From: Timema cristinae
Lineage: Eukaryota; Arthropoda; Insecta; Phasmatodea; Timematidae
Direction: 5' to 3'
Length of the DNA: 64,000 nucleotides
Assembly (NCBI GenBank): GCA_039000515.1
Contig: JBCFYV010003508.1
Span: 50,753,514 to 50,817,513, forward strand
Shown piece after piece: positions 51,112 through 63,481 of this stretch (the stretch's first letter is position 1; each line of letters starts with the position of its first letter). The translations under genes were made by a program, and so were the position numbers. The notes below the pieces were generated by a model. The model did no database searches, was not told where the DNA came from, and worked only from the letters and a program-made list of their open reading frames with translations.

Positions 51112-51129
51112 GGGGGGGGGGGGGGGGGG
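51112..51129 (+). repeat. Poly(G) tract
   Basis: This is an uninterrupted run of 18 G. Its length may be unreliable in the assembly. Confidence 0.9.
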
Positions 51130-51469
51130 TAACATAAGGGTGATGTCTATCATCTCCATCTCTGCAGCCAAACCCATTTCCCTCTTAACCTCATATCTAA
51201 ACTATATCGCAAGAGCCTTAGGGCAGAGAAGATTAATTATGCAAGCAAGCAAAGTTATATCGTCGAGAGTTGCTCTTCAGCGAACGAGGGAGACGGGGTG
51301 AGATTTACCAACCCTTCAAGTGTCTAATGGAGGGGGTGAAGAGGGTGGGCAGGAGATTCACACACTTCAGTTCACACACAGATAAACTGATATTTTTTAT
51401 TTAGTTGTTTTATACTATTATTTAGTATTTAGTACACTTTGTTGATTGTGTGTAGACTAATAAATCTGC

Positions 51470-51560
51470 TTTGAAGGCCGCATGGTCTAAGGCGTTACGC
51501 TCACAATACACTTGATTGCCGATGACGGGGATATTAGGGTTATAATTTCAGTAAGGTGTA
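51470..51560 (+). mobile_element. SINE head fragment (family B)
   Basis: The tRNA-like head GGCCGCATGGTCTAAGGCG is followed by a decayed B-box region (TATTAGGGTTATAATTTCAG). The body and tail are missing. Confidence 0.55.
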
Positions 51561-52329
51561 TTGAAATAAAAAAAAACATCAGAATTGTTTTAATTTGCAG
51601 AATGTCTAGCTACCCGTCCGCATGATCTCACAAGTGAGGTAAGGATGAGGAAGGTATAATTAAAAGAGAAACTACCCGTAATCGCGTGAAGATAGGTTGA
51701 TAACACATTGATAACACACCCTCAACACATCTTGCCAGGATTCGAACTCTAAACTCCTCGTCAACATCTAACCAGACCTAAAGAGCTCGATGTTTTTTTA
51801 TATAAAAATTATGTTTATATTTGTTTTGTAGCTCAATATCATAAATGGCTTGTCGTAAACAATTTATTTATTTTAATTTATTAAATCAAAATCGTTAATA
51901 TTAAGTTTTCGAAACATATACACAAAGAAATTATTTTATTTTCGGATCACCATAATAATATTGTTTTATGACTGTCCACAACTATAGTGTTTCTATTTCA
52001 GTGGCATTTAAACCCCGTGTTTGACAAAGAGGGCAGAACGAGTCACAACAATGTTCCACAGCAATTGTTTGTGAAATGAAAGGGTTTTAAGAAAGTGATA
52101 TTTGAAATGTAGTGCCATAACAACACTCATTCTAAAGCTAACTGGTTGGTGATATTCAAATAACGAGTATAATGGTTTAACATGTTTCCTCTACAAACCA
52201 TACAACTCATGTGTGCACAAATATTAGATTATCACATATGTATTTAGAAGGATAACGTTCCCAACAATGCTCGATGGAGACATTGGAGAGCACTAATGTT
52301 AAATGTACACACGTGAATTCGTTCTAGAG

Positions 52330-52420
52330 CAGTTTGATCGTGAAGTGATTGTAAGGTCGGGGATCGAATCCCAGCTGGATGTTTTGTAGTGATATTGTTT
52401 CATATTCTCTCTTCCTAGAA
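52330..52420 (+). mobile_element. SINE-like fragment with B-box
   Basis: GGGGATCGAATCCCAGC matches a B-box (GGTTCGANTCC type). The upstream A-box-like part is poor. Possible SINE relic. Confidence 0.35.
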
Positions 52421-53599
52421 CTTGACTTAGTGCAGCTGTATCTTCTGGAAACAACTGCGACTTGAGACATTGTTGAAGAAAGTACACTCGTCATCTCTGG
52501 ATTGGATTTCATCAAATTATAAATAAGATGAGTATTTGATACACGCGCAGCGGTCCCGTCAATGAGTGTCAGTGATATAGTGAGGGGGGGGGATGCCGAA
52601 CTGCTCCCAGGGGCTAACCCCCCTAGTTTCACACCCGGCCACGCCTCACCGCCCCTCACGATGTGATTGATTGAAGCTGTGGAACCGCGAAGTGTGAAAT
52701 TCCTCTCCGGCCTCGTCCCTTGCTACACTAGCGCTTCAGGCGACAAGAGGGGGAACTAGCAGATAGTGTCTCACATGGCGACAGTAGAGCCTGCCTGCCT
52801 GCTACTGTGCGTTTGGTTACGCATGAGATACACGTGTGTATGGTCACGAGCAAAACTGTAAGGTTGCTACGGAATGAGAATATATATTTACATCGCTTCG
52901 GTTTTTATCTATCAGTGTATCATCCATAAAAAGGAGAGCCGACGCCACTTTTGGACTATAAGCAACTAAACATACGTGGCTAATCAGCCCATTCCCTTAC
53001 CGGGTAAGCAAGAAACTGTGTATATAACTAAAAAACAACAACTTCGTACTTAATCCATCCTCTATAATTTTCTTCACACTTCCCTATTCTTGCATACTCC
53101 CTTCACTTCAACAACATCCATACACCGAGTCATACCTGCTATTTCATTCTTAAAACTATTAATGTTCCTATTTTTTACACATTCGTCTACAACATTTAGT
53201 CAAGTGGTCTACCCCTTCCTTTGGATCCACACACTCTACCTTCATATATTAAATTCGTCACTCGATTCACACTTATCCTCTCAACATTCCCAAACCAACG
53301 TAAGATCCTTCTTTCACATTAAATATTTTAATAAGGGTGAGGATGGTGTTAATAGGTCATTATTAGTGTACACAATATGGATGAGGATATCAGAACATTT
53401 ATTTCTAATAAATAAACAAATAATAAAGACACAAGTAACAGATTTAAAACACTCTGAAAGTCTCTATAGTGATTTCAATTGTAACTAAGACTGTCAAAAT
53501 TAGAACAGCTGGTCAGAGTTTGAAAATGTGCAGCTACAAAGAGAATAATTATTACGATTCAGTCTCACATATGCAGGAAAGGGAGACATTTTAAAACAT

Positions 53600-54370
53600 A
53601 CAATTTGATCTCGTTGCGTGAGAAGGAACATTCATTCAAGTTCGTAAAACTGGTTCATCAAACGAGACCGTGAACTCCTCCATATCGGTCACAAAGACAC
53701 AAGTAGTCAGCTTACCAGCAGTCAGCTTACCAGCAGTCAGCTTACCAGCAGTCAGCTTACCAGCAGTCAGCATTCCTACATTTCATGAGGATTATGACGA
53801 ATGGTTGGAGATTCTTGACACATTTCAACCAATTACGAGATAGCATGCAATTAATTGAAGGAGCGATTTGAAAACAAAAGAGTTATGGCGGGTAAACAAG
53901 TACAACATTGTTTGAGATGCCGAGGATAGAAAGAGAAGCAGCTAAACTTCTACTTCAACTTTATACACAACAAATAAACATCTAGAGCTTTTACAGCTGT
54001 GAACCAACCTAGAGAAACGTGGGATTACACTACTTATAGATCTTACCACAAGTGATAACACGACACCACGACAGAGAAACCACCATATTAGCCAACACAC
54101 TACCCACAATGAAATAACTTATTGCGTCCAAACAACACGGATGTCAGATATCAGAAGCTGTTGAATCTAACCGTACTACCCGAACAAACCCTTCACAAGC
54201 AAATGTAAAGATTTGTCGGCATCCTTGGACCATGCCCAATACAAAAGTGGCACAAGTACTACCACAATGATTTCCAATGTTAATTTCGTTAACAACATCA
54301 TGAGGAGTGTCAAAGAGAGCCGTTGAAAGACGATGTCTACTAACAATAATTAGGAGTAACACACTCATTA
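53600..54370 (+). pseudogene. BEL/Pao-type retrotransposon Gag relic
   Basis: Plus-strand translation shows IPTFHEDYDEWLEILDTF (about 53770-53825), the opening motif of the DUF1759 domain of BEL/Pao Gag proteins. ERFENKRVM follows in another frame (about 53862), a position conserved in that domain. Further on is a decayed stretch including NLEKRGITLL. Stops and frame changes interrupt it throughout. Directly before the domain a 15-bp unit (GTCAGCTTACCAGCA) is repeated four times and reads VSLPA each time. No protease, RT, integrase or LTR is recognisable. It is described here only as a broken relic. Confidence 0.6.
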
Positions 54371-55067
54371 ATAACAAAACATATTAACATAAAACATTCT
54401 TTTCGCAACTACTAGTCAACTTTATTGGTTTTATCTACATATTATATCTTTATTATTCATTGTATTTTATGTTTATTATTTTTACTGCTATGCTTATTAT
54501 GTCTAGTGATTGTATTTATTGTATCAAACCTTTTAGATACAACTAGTGACGGACCGGATTAGTCAAATATTGTGTGTGGGGTGGAGAAGTAAAGCAAAAC
54601 AGATAGGTGAGTATTTCATTAAATAAATCAATAAAAACCATTTATATAAAGTTTGAATGGTAAAATATATATCTCAAATTTGAGCCTAGCTGATAAAAAA
54701 TTAGGTCGGTCATTTTAAACCTAGGTAAGGTACTAAGGTAAATTTAGCTCCCGGGTGGAATTGCTTGTTAGCGCCCCCTTATACAATGGGGGATAATGGG
54801 ATTGCATGAAGATAATCCCTAAAACTAACAACTCTAAACAAACGTATCCTGGGCTTAATGGGAAAAAACCTGGGCGAGAACCATTCAAATAGCTTTTAGG
54901 GCATATTAAATTCCACAAGATCTCTAGGTGAGCACTACTTCAAATAGAGTCTAGGGAATCTAATATGTATATGACGAATTTACAAATATGTATATACATA
55001 CATATATATGTGTATACACATTTGGTGAGCACTTATTAAAATAACTTTTAGAAGCATCCGCAGAACA

Positions 55068-55231
55068 TACTAACTGGGTATGTGTGGTCCAACATACTAA
55101 CTGGGTATGTGTGGTCCAACATACTAACTGGGTATGTGTGGTCCAACATACTAACTGGGTATGTGTGGTCCAACATACTAACTGGTATGTGTGGTCAATA
55201 TTAACTGGGTATGTGTGGTCCAATATATTAT
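55068..55231. repeat. 27-bp minisatellite, about 6 copies
   Basis: The unit is CATACTAACTGGGTATGTG followed by TGGTCCAA. The last copies have small deletions. Confidence 0.93.
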
Positions 55232-55679
55232 GCTAGTTTGAAAACAATTGTTTGTTACATTAGATACGTGTCCTACCCCTGGTAATTCCAACAACTCTTC
55301 TATTTGTTGCCAATGATACACCGGCAAATAAAGACGTTCAAGACATATTCAACAAACGTTCAGATAGATAACTATGTGTATAAAGTCAACTAAACATGTC
55401 AACTGGAACAATGTGTTATATTTTTATCTTAACTAGCGTGTTCTATAATTATTTTACTTGCAATGGCAAAAAACAGGCGCTTCCTCAACACATTTAGCGA
55501 CATTTACAACCGTATTTAGTCTCTAGTCTTGGGAGTCAACCAATAGCTTTACTTCACAATTGTATTTTATTAATTCAAGTGATATTTAAGAAATACATTT
55601 TTATTACGTTTACAATAACTTTAGCTTTTTATACCACATTGAGATGTAGTTGTTTCTATTAGTTTGGGAATTTTTATAG

Positions 55680-56350
55680 CCCCTTATACTCCCCATTTTT
55701 CCAAAAACCTTTAGAAATTTCAAATTTTAAGATTTATTTGGTGATTTGAAGTTGTCCTTCTACCTGTCTGCCAAATTTTAAATTTCTACCACACCTATAA
55801 ACTTTTTCTGTTTTTAATTACCCCCTCCCCCAACCCTATTTGCCAAGGTTACATAAAAAATTCAAACTTAAAAGAATATTTAATAATATTTACCTGCCAG
55901 TCAATTTAAATTTGCTTTCATACTGAAAATTATTTTTTTCAGAAATGTTGAATACACCACCCCCTTTTCTCCCAAATAATCTTAGGAATGTCATATTTCA
56001 ATATTTATTTGGTTATCTATCTATGTTGTCTCTCTACCTGTCCGCCAATTTATTTTTTCTTAGCTTAAAAGTAAAACAAATTGAAAGACCCCATTTCTCG
56101 GATCCCTTTTAAGAAATTTCCTATTTTTAGATATTTTTGGTTGTATGGGACATTACCTTCACCTTTATGCCAAACTTCAACCTCCCAGTTCATCTACCCA
56201 TTTTCTTTGACAATTACAATGTTCCAACTCCCGTTTCACCCCTTTAGAGATCGAATTTCGCAAAAACTGGTTTTGAGGGTTTCCTACGAGCTGATTCCAG
56301 CTCCAGGTCCACGGATTTGGAAGATAAGATGAGAGTCAGTGAGTCAGCGC
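55680..56350 (-). mobile_element. Old interspersed repeat, minus-strand orientation
   Basis: The right end (plus strand) GAGAGTCAGTGAGTCAGCGC is the reverse complement of a TGACTCACTGACTCTC start, like the element at 29970. The interior repeats phrases such as ACCTGTCTGCCAA/ACCTGTCCGCCAA. The length and class are uncertain. Confidence 0.45.
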
Positions 56351-56355
<5 letters not shown>

Positions 56356-56382
<27 letters not shown>

Positions 56383-56383
56383 C
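56356..56383. repeat. (AT)n microsatellite
   Basis: This is an AT dinucleotide run followed by CTATCTATCTAT. Confidence 0.95.
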
Positions 56384-57811
56384 TATCTATCTAATGTTAT
56401 CCTAAACTTTCTGAAAATGCTCTAATCTAGCAGCGTCTCTACACTCCAACTTTCGTTAAAAGAGCCTTATCCGACAGCTAAAAGCTACCAGGTCTACTTT
56501 TACGTATCTCTAAGTCGAGCCATGTGGCACGTGTCTGTCACTTTTGGTAAATAGTACCAATACTTAAAAAAACTAGTAACACAGGAAATGTTCAATGCTG
56601 ATCGCAATAAATGTATGTTTGTATTTGCTAAAAGGATATTCTCATGAGAATTGTTCTGTACCAGACTATACCTGTATGACGCGTGTACTCTGGTAGGTGC
56701 TATTGTCGAGGTGAAGCTGTCACGTTTGTCATAGTTGATTAAACAATGCATTGTATGGCTACTCAGTCAACCATGCAGCTAAATTAGCTGGGGAGAACAA
56801 CACCCTTTCAAATTAAATATTATTGATGGCATTTTTACTGTTTCAATAACTGTTTCAATGCTGTCATTTATATTTCAATACTTGAATGTGGTTCTTAAAG
56901 CTTAATATATTCATATATCTGTGCTTGTTTGAATATCAAATAATAAACTAGAAACATTATCAGTTTTGATCACAACAAGCTGTTTACTGAGATAAACTAG
57001 AATTTTAAATAATTATGAGTAATGTTAGTGAAAGTTAGAATATTCAATTGAAGGAAATATTAATGGCGAAATTAATTTACGGAGTCGCTTTGTTTTAGCA
57101 CCACGTCTTACTACCTGCTCAGGCTTACCACATTACTTGACGTCTGCTAATACAATATAATAAATGTAATATATAAATACATAGTTATATAAGAAATAAT
57201 AAGTTTTAATTCAACAATAATCTTAGAATGAACATTTCATGTAATCAAGTAATACAATATAATAAGGATCCATTTTTAATATTTAAATTACATAACTATG
57301 TTTATAGAAACTATGCAGCTTCAAAAACGTTATAAATTTTTCCAATAAATTAGTTAAATTCATTTTTAACTTCTCTATAATAACTATACTTGTTAGTTGT
57401 CACAAAACATAAAATACATGAAAATAAATTTAGTGAATTTTATTGTTGAGATTTTATCTTATATTTGACAAATTTCTTTAAAATAATTTAATTTAAAATG
57501 AATGCCATCATCGCTAACTATCCTCCATTATCACCCAACCCTCGCCATTTGAATCAAGTTTAGAAGCAATCTCACGTGAAGAATGGTTTGCCTGCAATCC
57601 CAGAGCTTCGCTGGTCTTGTTTGAAGGTGTAATATTATTGCGTTCCCAGACTTCAACCCACGACCCTCTCCACCCCTACGAACACACACACACACACCGT
57701 GCCGACAAATAATCGCCGGTGTTCCTCAGATGTATTGATCATAGCCGGTGCGCGTATTTGGACCTCACTTCATTCCCGGAATCTCGTCCGTAATACGTGA
57801 GGGGTTGTGCT

Positions 57812-58485
57812 ATAGGTAGTCAGTAGGGTGAGAGGAGAGGTAATACAGCGGTACTTCTGTCGTCAGTAGGGTGAGGAGAGGAGGTAATACAGCGGTACTT
57901 CTGTCGTCAGTAGGGTGAGGAGAGGAGAGGTAATACAGCGGTACTTCTGTCGTCAGTAGGGTGAGGAGAGGAGAGGTAATACAGCGGTACTTCTGTCGTC
58001 AGTAGGGTGAGGAGAGGAGAGGTAATACAGCGGTACTTCTGTCGTCAGTAGGGTGAGGAGAGGAGAGGTAATACAGGAGGTAATACAGCGGTACTTCTGT
58101 CGTCAGTAGGGTGAGGAGAGGGGAGGTAATACAGCGGTACTTCTGTCGTCAGTAGGGTGAGGAGAGGAGAGGTAATACAGCGGTACTTCTGTCGTCAGTA
58201 GGTGAGGAGAGAGAGGTAATACAGCGGTACTTCTGTCGTCAGTAGGGTGAGGAGAGGAGAGGTAATACAGCGGTACTTCTGTCGTCAGTAGGGTGAGGAG
58301 AGGAGAGGTAATACAGCGGTACTTCTGTCGTCAGTAGGGTGAGGGAGGGGGAAGGAGGTAATACAGCGGTACTTCTGTCGTCAGTAGGGTGAGGAGAGGA
58401 GAGGTAACAGGAGTAATACAGCGGTACTTCTGTCGTCAGTAGGGTGAGGAGAGGAGAGGTAATACAGCGGTACTTCTGTCGTCAG
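57812..58485. repeat. 46-bp purine-rich minisatellite, about 14 copies
   Basis: The unit is GTCAGTAGGGTGAGGAGAGG followed by AGAGGTAATACAGCGG and TACTTCTGTC. Two copies contain an internal partial duplication (GGAGGTAATACAG near 58075 and 58410). About half of each unit is a purine run. Confidence 0.96.
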
Positions 58486-59846
58486 GATGAATCTTTTCTG
58501 TCGGAATGTTGGTTTGTATAAAATCAATCAAAGTGCGAGAAATCCTGCTTCAGAAAGATTTACGTTTTTATCCCAGCAAATATTTATAAATCAACAATAG
58601 GAATTCCGAGACAACGATGATCTAAAGTAAGAATGCTATTTGATAAGTTTCTCGGAATTTCATAACGTACCACATATTTGTTTTAATCAATTTATCATAT
58701 GTATATCCACAATAAATACAGAAACTATATAAAATACTAGAAACAAAAAATACACGAACTAAGGGCGACATTTATCAATAGGGCTTTTAAATTGCAGTGC
58801 CGGCTCTTATAGACTTACCATCTCTTTCCAACACATTGGTTTCATCGTTAGCGCTCTCCTATTTTAATATCCAGCAAACTTGTAATTTTTTGGTTTAAAA
58901 ATGGGCATAATTATTTATATGAAATATGATTGCAGTATATATTTTATAACATTTACTGATGCATCCAGTAAAATAAATATAAACTTAAAACAAAGTTAAA
59001 ATCGTTTAGTTCTTACAAAATATTAAAATTAGCATAGTGTCTCAGATTTAAGAGTTTCCAAATATATTATAGTTTATTTAATTCGAAGTAAAATGGATTT
59101 CTAAAATAATTCGAAATATCTAAAATTTGAAATAACAATTTTTTTATGAACATCCATACAAAGGATACACAATAAATCAATAACCTCAAACTATACTACA
59201 AATAGATTCACATATATTTATGCTATATAAAACACACAATATATACATATATGATAATACAGGAATAATTTAAACACAAAATAGAATAACTTGCAAAAAT
59301 GAACATACGGAAATTGTCGACTTAATTCAGTTCATCAGGGCTTCGCGTGGCTACATCGTCACGATTAAAGCCGATCCAATAGCATCCCCTATTCTAGACA
59401 ACCCTCTCATCACTAGTCTTTAGACTATCCAAATATTTCCTTCTAAACTCCAATTAAATGTTGTTATTTTACGATTGGTTTGGATAAGAATTTCAATGGC
59501 AATCATGGTAGGTTCAAATCCCCCCTTTTTTCTAGTTGACTAATGTTTAATTATCCAGATATCACTTCATATATCTGAATCCAATAACTTTATGATGGCT
59601 GTATCCCCGAACAATGCCTGCAAAGTCTGAGATAGATAGATATCTTTCATACGAGCTTTAAACACATTTAAACATATTACAACGCTTGAAGTATTTATTC
59701 TAAAACACGAACAAGTTGTCTTGTTATATTTTATTTTTATTTAATATGTTTAGGCCTATATAATGTGAAAAAAACAACACCATGGTGCCATAGCACCTCC
59801 CATTGATGTTTTGAAGTTTCAGAGTGAGAAGATCGATTTACACGCC

Positions 59847-60377
59847 ACCGCCTGGTCTTGAAGAACACACCGCCTGGTCTTGAAGAACACACCGCCTGGT
59901 CTTGAAGAACACACCGCCTGGTCTTGAAGAACACACCGCCTGATCTTGAAGAACACACCGCCTGGTCTTGAAGAACACACCGCCTGGTCTTGAAGAACAC
60001 ACCGCCTGGTCTTGAAGAACACACCACCTGGTCTTGAAGAACACACCGCCTGGTCTTGAAGAACACACCGCCTGGTCTTGAAGAACACACCACCTGGTCT
60101 TGAAGAACACACCGCCTGGTCTTGAAGAACACACCGCCTGGTCTTGAAGAACACACCACCTGGTCTTGAAGAACACACCGCCTGGTCTTGAAGAACACAC
60201 CGCCTGGTCTTGAAGAACACACCACCTGGTCTTGAAGAACACACCACCTGGTCTTAAAGAACACACCGCCTGGTCTTGAAGAACACACCACCTGGTCTTG
60301 AAGAACACACCACCTGGTCTTGAAGAACACACCGCCTGGTCTTGAAGAACACACCGCCTGGTCTTGAAGGACACACC
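59847..60377. repeat. 22-bp minisatellite, about 24 copies
   Basis: The unit is ACCGCCTGGTCTTGAAGAAC followed by AC. The main variant is ACCACC. Regular length leaves several minus-strand frames open, all with repeat-only products. Confidence 0.97.
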
Positions 60378-60629
60378 ATTGTTAGTGTTGAAAACTAAAG
60401 GGTTATATCAAATAATCCCACCCGCACGAAGGTTGTGATTATATTGGCTGCACATACAGTCTCCTGTCAACTTTACTTTCACATGAAAATATAATATACT
60501 TCTTTATTTGTTTAGTTCTATGGGCTGGATTTTGTTGCAATTACTTACACAATGCTAACAATTTTAAAATATATTTTATGTGCAACAACAATTTATAATA
60601 TCATAAAATACTTCCTGTTAAAGAAACCG

Positions 60630-60760
60630 GCTACCCGAAGAGGTGGTTTAAGGAACTATACTCTCATTACACCTGGTCACTGTCAATAATCAGGTCGGGA
60701 CTCGAATCCTGGCTAAACTTGCTGGCATGATTATAACACCTTGCAGACTTAGCACTTTGT
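60630..60760 (+). mobile_element. tRNA-SINE head fragment
   Basis: CCCGAAGAGGTGGTTTAAGG and GGGACTCGAATCCTGGC resemble the head and B-box of the family-B SINEs. No tail is recognisable. Confidence 0.45.
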
Positions 60761-62282
60761 GTAAATATAAAACTAGTCCTGCTGATCTCAACACTAATGA
60801 CTGATAACGGCCAGATGTGAACCAATGTCCTCTTGGAAAGATAAAGCACAGTTGGTTAAAATACACCCAGGAAGTCTGCTACAGTCAAGGCAAGGATGGA
60901 AGAGGGATGAAATACTTACATACAGTCAAGATGATATGAAATGGTATTTAATTTGGGATATAATAGCGTAATACATTTTTTATTTATAAATTTAAGACTT
61001 AATACAATAATATCGTTTCTCCATGTGGTCGAACCTTTAGCTTATGTTCACTTTGAATTTCTGGTGGACCGGTGTATATTCTACACATCTTTATTTAGAT
61101 AGCGATAAAGGGAAATCCCGCTGGATAAAACTACACCAAGAACGTTATATTTTGAAACACCCTGTAGGAAACATCTTCTTTTATTTTCCCATCTGACTTT
61201 TTGTCCCTTTTTTCTTTTGCCTACACTTTCTTTATGTCTCTTTCTTACTTGAGCTTTGCACATCAAAGTAACGCTCTTGCAATGTCTGCTCCTCCCCCCT
61301 CCCCCTTCCCCCCTAAAAATAACATTTCCTTTTTTCTTTTAACCTTTCTCCTATCTTTTTTTCTTGTTATATTCGCTTTGCTTTGACTACCGAACCAAGT
61401 TACATTAATGTCGAGATCTACCGATCCCAGCTGCCTCGTGATTGTTCAGTAATTCAATTTCAATTGAATACGAACTCTCCATTTTTCTCGCTTCAAAAAT
61501 AGATAATATAAGGGGAGGAAACGCAAATAAAATACTACAAAAAACAAGTGATGTTACGAAATGGAAAACTAAATACAGCTCCCAATACATTTGTTTTTTG
61601 TTTTCTGCCCCTCCCTCGTGTGTGTTCATGAATTTTGGTTTGATACTGACATGTTTGCATTTCTCTCCCCCGCCTTCCTTTACGGCCGATCCTCTCTCTC
61701 TCTCTCTCGATTTTTTTTTTTTTAAACTTGTACATCGAGCAGAGAATAGTCACTTCTTGGAGCCGCTAGGATCACTGCTGTGAAATATAATTTAAGTTCT
61801 GTACGTAGCGGCTCGTTTTGTTCTAAAGAGTTCAGTTTTTTAATTAAACTATAGTATACGATTAAAATTATTAGATGTTTCTTTAATAGAGATTCAGAGA
61901 GTTATTATTTGGCTCTTAAATATGCAAATATGCTATACGAATAGTTATCTATTTCCATAGCTCATTAAAAGATAGTGGTAGCTCGTGGAATGATTGTGTG
62001 CTATAATAATTATCTCTCTTTCTCTCTCTTTGCTTAGTTAATTCTACTTTCCTAATTTATTTTATTTTAATATGTTCCTAAATGTACATTCATTTATGTG
62101 GGGGAATATCTTTTGATTATTATTATTATTTTGGTACAAATATTATAAAATAGTTTTGAGCACATACATATTAAATGTGTGTTCATTGAGCTAGGTGTAA
62201 GAAAAGGCGCTGGCTCTAACTTCTCTCAAATAAATATGATATTATTATTGGCAACATTTTACTATCCATCAATAGGTATCAT

Positions 62283-62385
62283 GGTTTATTTTATTTTGTT
62301 ATTATTATACGTGCTTGTGTAGTTCTCAGTGCTGGCCTGTCAAAGGTCTCCCGACTATTAGCCGGCACTGTAACCAGTTACAAGT
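62283..62385 (-). mobile_element. LINE 3' tail remnant with hairpin
   Basis: On the minus strand CAGTGCCGGC and GCCAGCACTG can pair around a loop of about 25 nt. A run of ATAATAAT follows. Layout and sequence parallel the hairpin in the LINE relic at 49.4 kb, so both may be 3' ends of one family. Confidence 0.45.
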
Positions 62386-62415
62386 TAAAACTATTTCAAA
62401 TGGGGCAACACTCAC

Positions 62416-62486
62416 CAAATTCCCTTGATGAACTCCAACACAAGAGCACGTGCTCTGACCTCCGCTCTGCAACGCTCTACACAACT
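62416..62486 (-). promoter_or_regulatory. Candidate promoter/first exon upstream of the Dscam-like gene
   Basis: A GC-rich stretch holds the arthropod initiator TCAGTT (A at 62486). At +27 there is a DPE-like GGTCA, one base off the usual +28. A strong 5' splice site, AATTTG then GTGAGT, closes a 71-nt exon. The strand agrees with the Dscam-like gene 21.5 kb downstream. It has no start codon suited to a phase-1 junction, so it would be 5' UTR. The evidence is pattern-based only. Confidence 0.25.
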
Positions 62487-63481
62487 GACTGAATGGCGCT
62501 TTCGACCGACTGACTGCTCGGGGCTCGATCCACGTCCGGCCATAAACGAAGACCGAGGTTCCACATGGCCACGTCAGAGGCAGTTCCGACGTTATGATAG
62601 TCTCGAACATTCTACCTACCCCCTCCTTCCCTTGCCCCCCCTCTCTGTGGATACAATTATGAGTATATATTGGGACGTTGGTTTTCAATGGTCACCCAAT
62701 ATACCACCGACTGACCTAGGGGTTACGATGAAGTACAGGTTTTTTGCGCCTATTACTCAAGCTAAAGGAACTATAAACTTTTGACTCTCTGTAAGGGCTA
62801 TGTAAATTTCGAATTTAACATGATATGTGATCATGATTATTGCGATTTGCTTGAAGGCGCGTGTTTGGGTGATTTCCCGTATTAGTTCTGATGTTAATAA
62901 ATGTAGAAATATCTGATAGGAGTAATAACGGAGTTATTGTGTTTCTATTTAAATGTGTGGGATATTCAATTTTGAACCATATACTTCCATAAGTACTATT
63001 AATATTAGTGTTGTACTGACAACAAACTAATTACTGTTTGTTCCCTTATTATTTTCAGGTATTGCAAAGTCTTGTATTTCCATTATCTAATTAAGATTTT
63101 TTTAATTCTGAGAGGATAAGCGCTTCACACCTTGTTATTATATTTTGTTCTATTTATGTATTTACCATTTTGATTGTTCTAAATAAAATAAACAAATTTG
63201 TTATTGTTAGATAAACCTCTTAACTGATTCCCCCTTTACGCTTCCTAATATATTTACAAGAGGTTTACAGCACTATAATAAATGAAATTGAATTATTATT
63301 GAATGCTGTAATATTTATCATTTTTTGTGTAAAAGTAAACAAATAGAAATATTTACTATTCTGATTTTATTATAGGAAGAAAAGTTTAGATTATGTTAGA
63401 CAAGATTGGGTAGTTTGTTTCCTCGTTTATTAAGTCTAAATTTAAAACCTATCATTATCTTATTTAATTTGGTAGAATAAT

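Noticed and set aside
54144..54377. Minus-strand frame starting with a hydrophobic MLLMSVLLLIIV segment, considered as the missing signal-peptide exon
   Set aside because: It overlaps the plus-strand Gag relic, lacks a phase-1 donor after the hydrophobic part, and continues into unrelated sequence.
58780..58870. Minus-strand ATGAAACCAATG segment ending in GATG then GTAAGT, considered as a start exon
   Set aside because: The junction would be phase 0, which does not fit the phase-1 Ig1 exon, and the peptide is not a signal sequence.
59737..60374. Several minus-strand Cys-rich repeat proteins
   Set aside because: They derive from the 22-bp array read in three frames, with no independent support.
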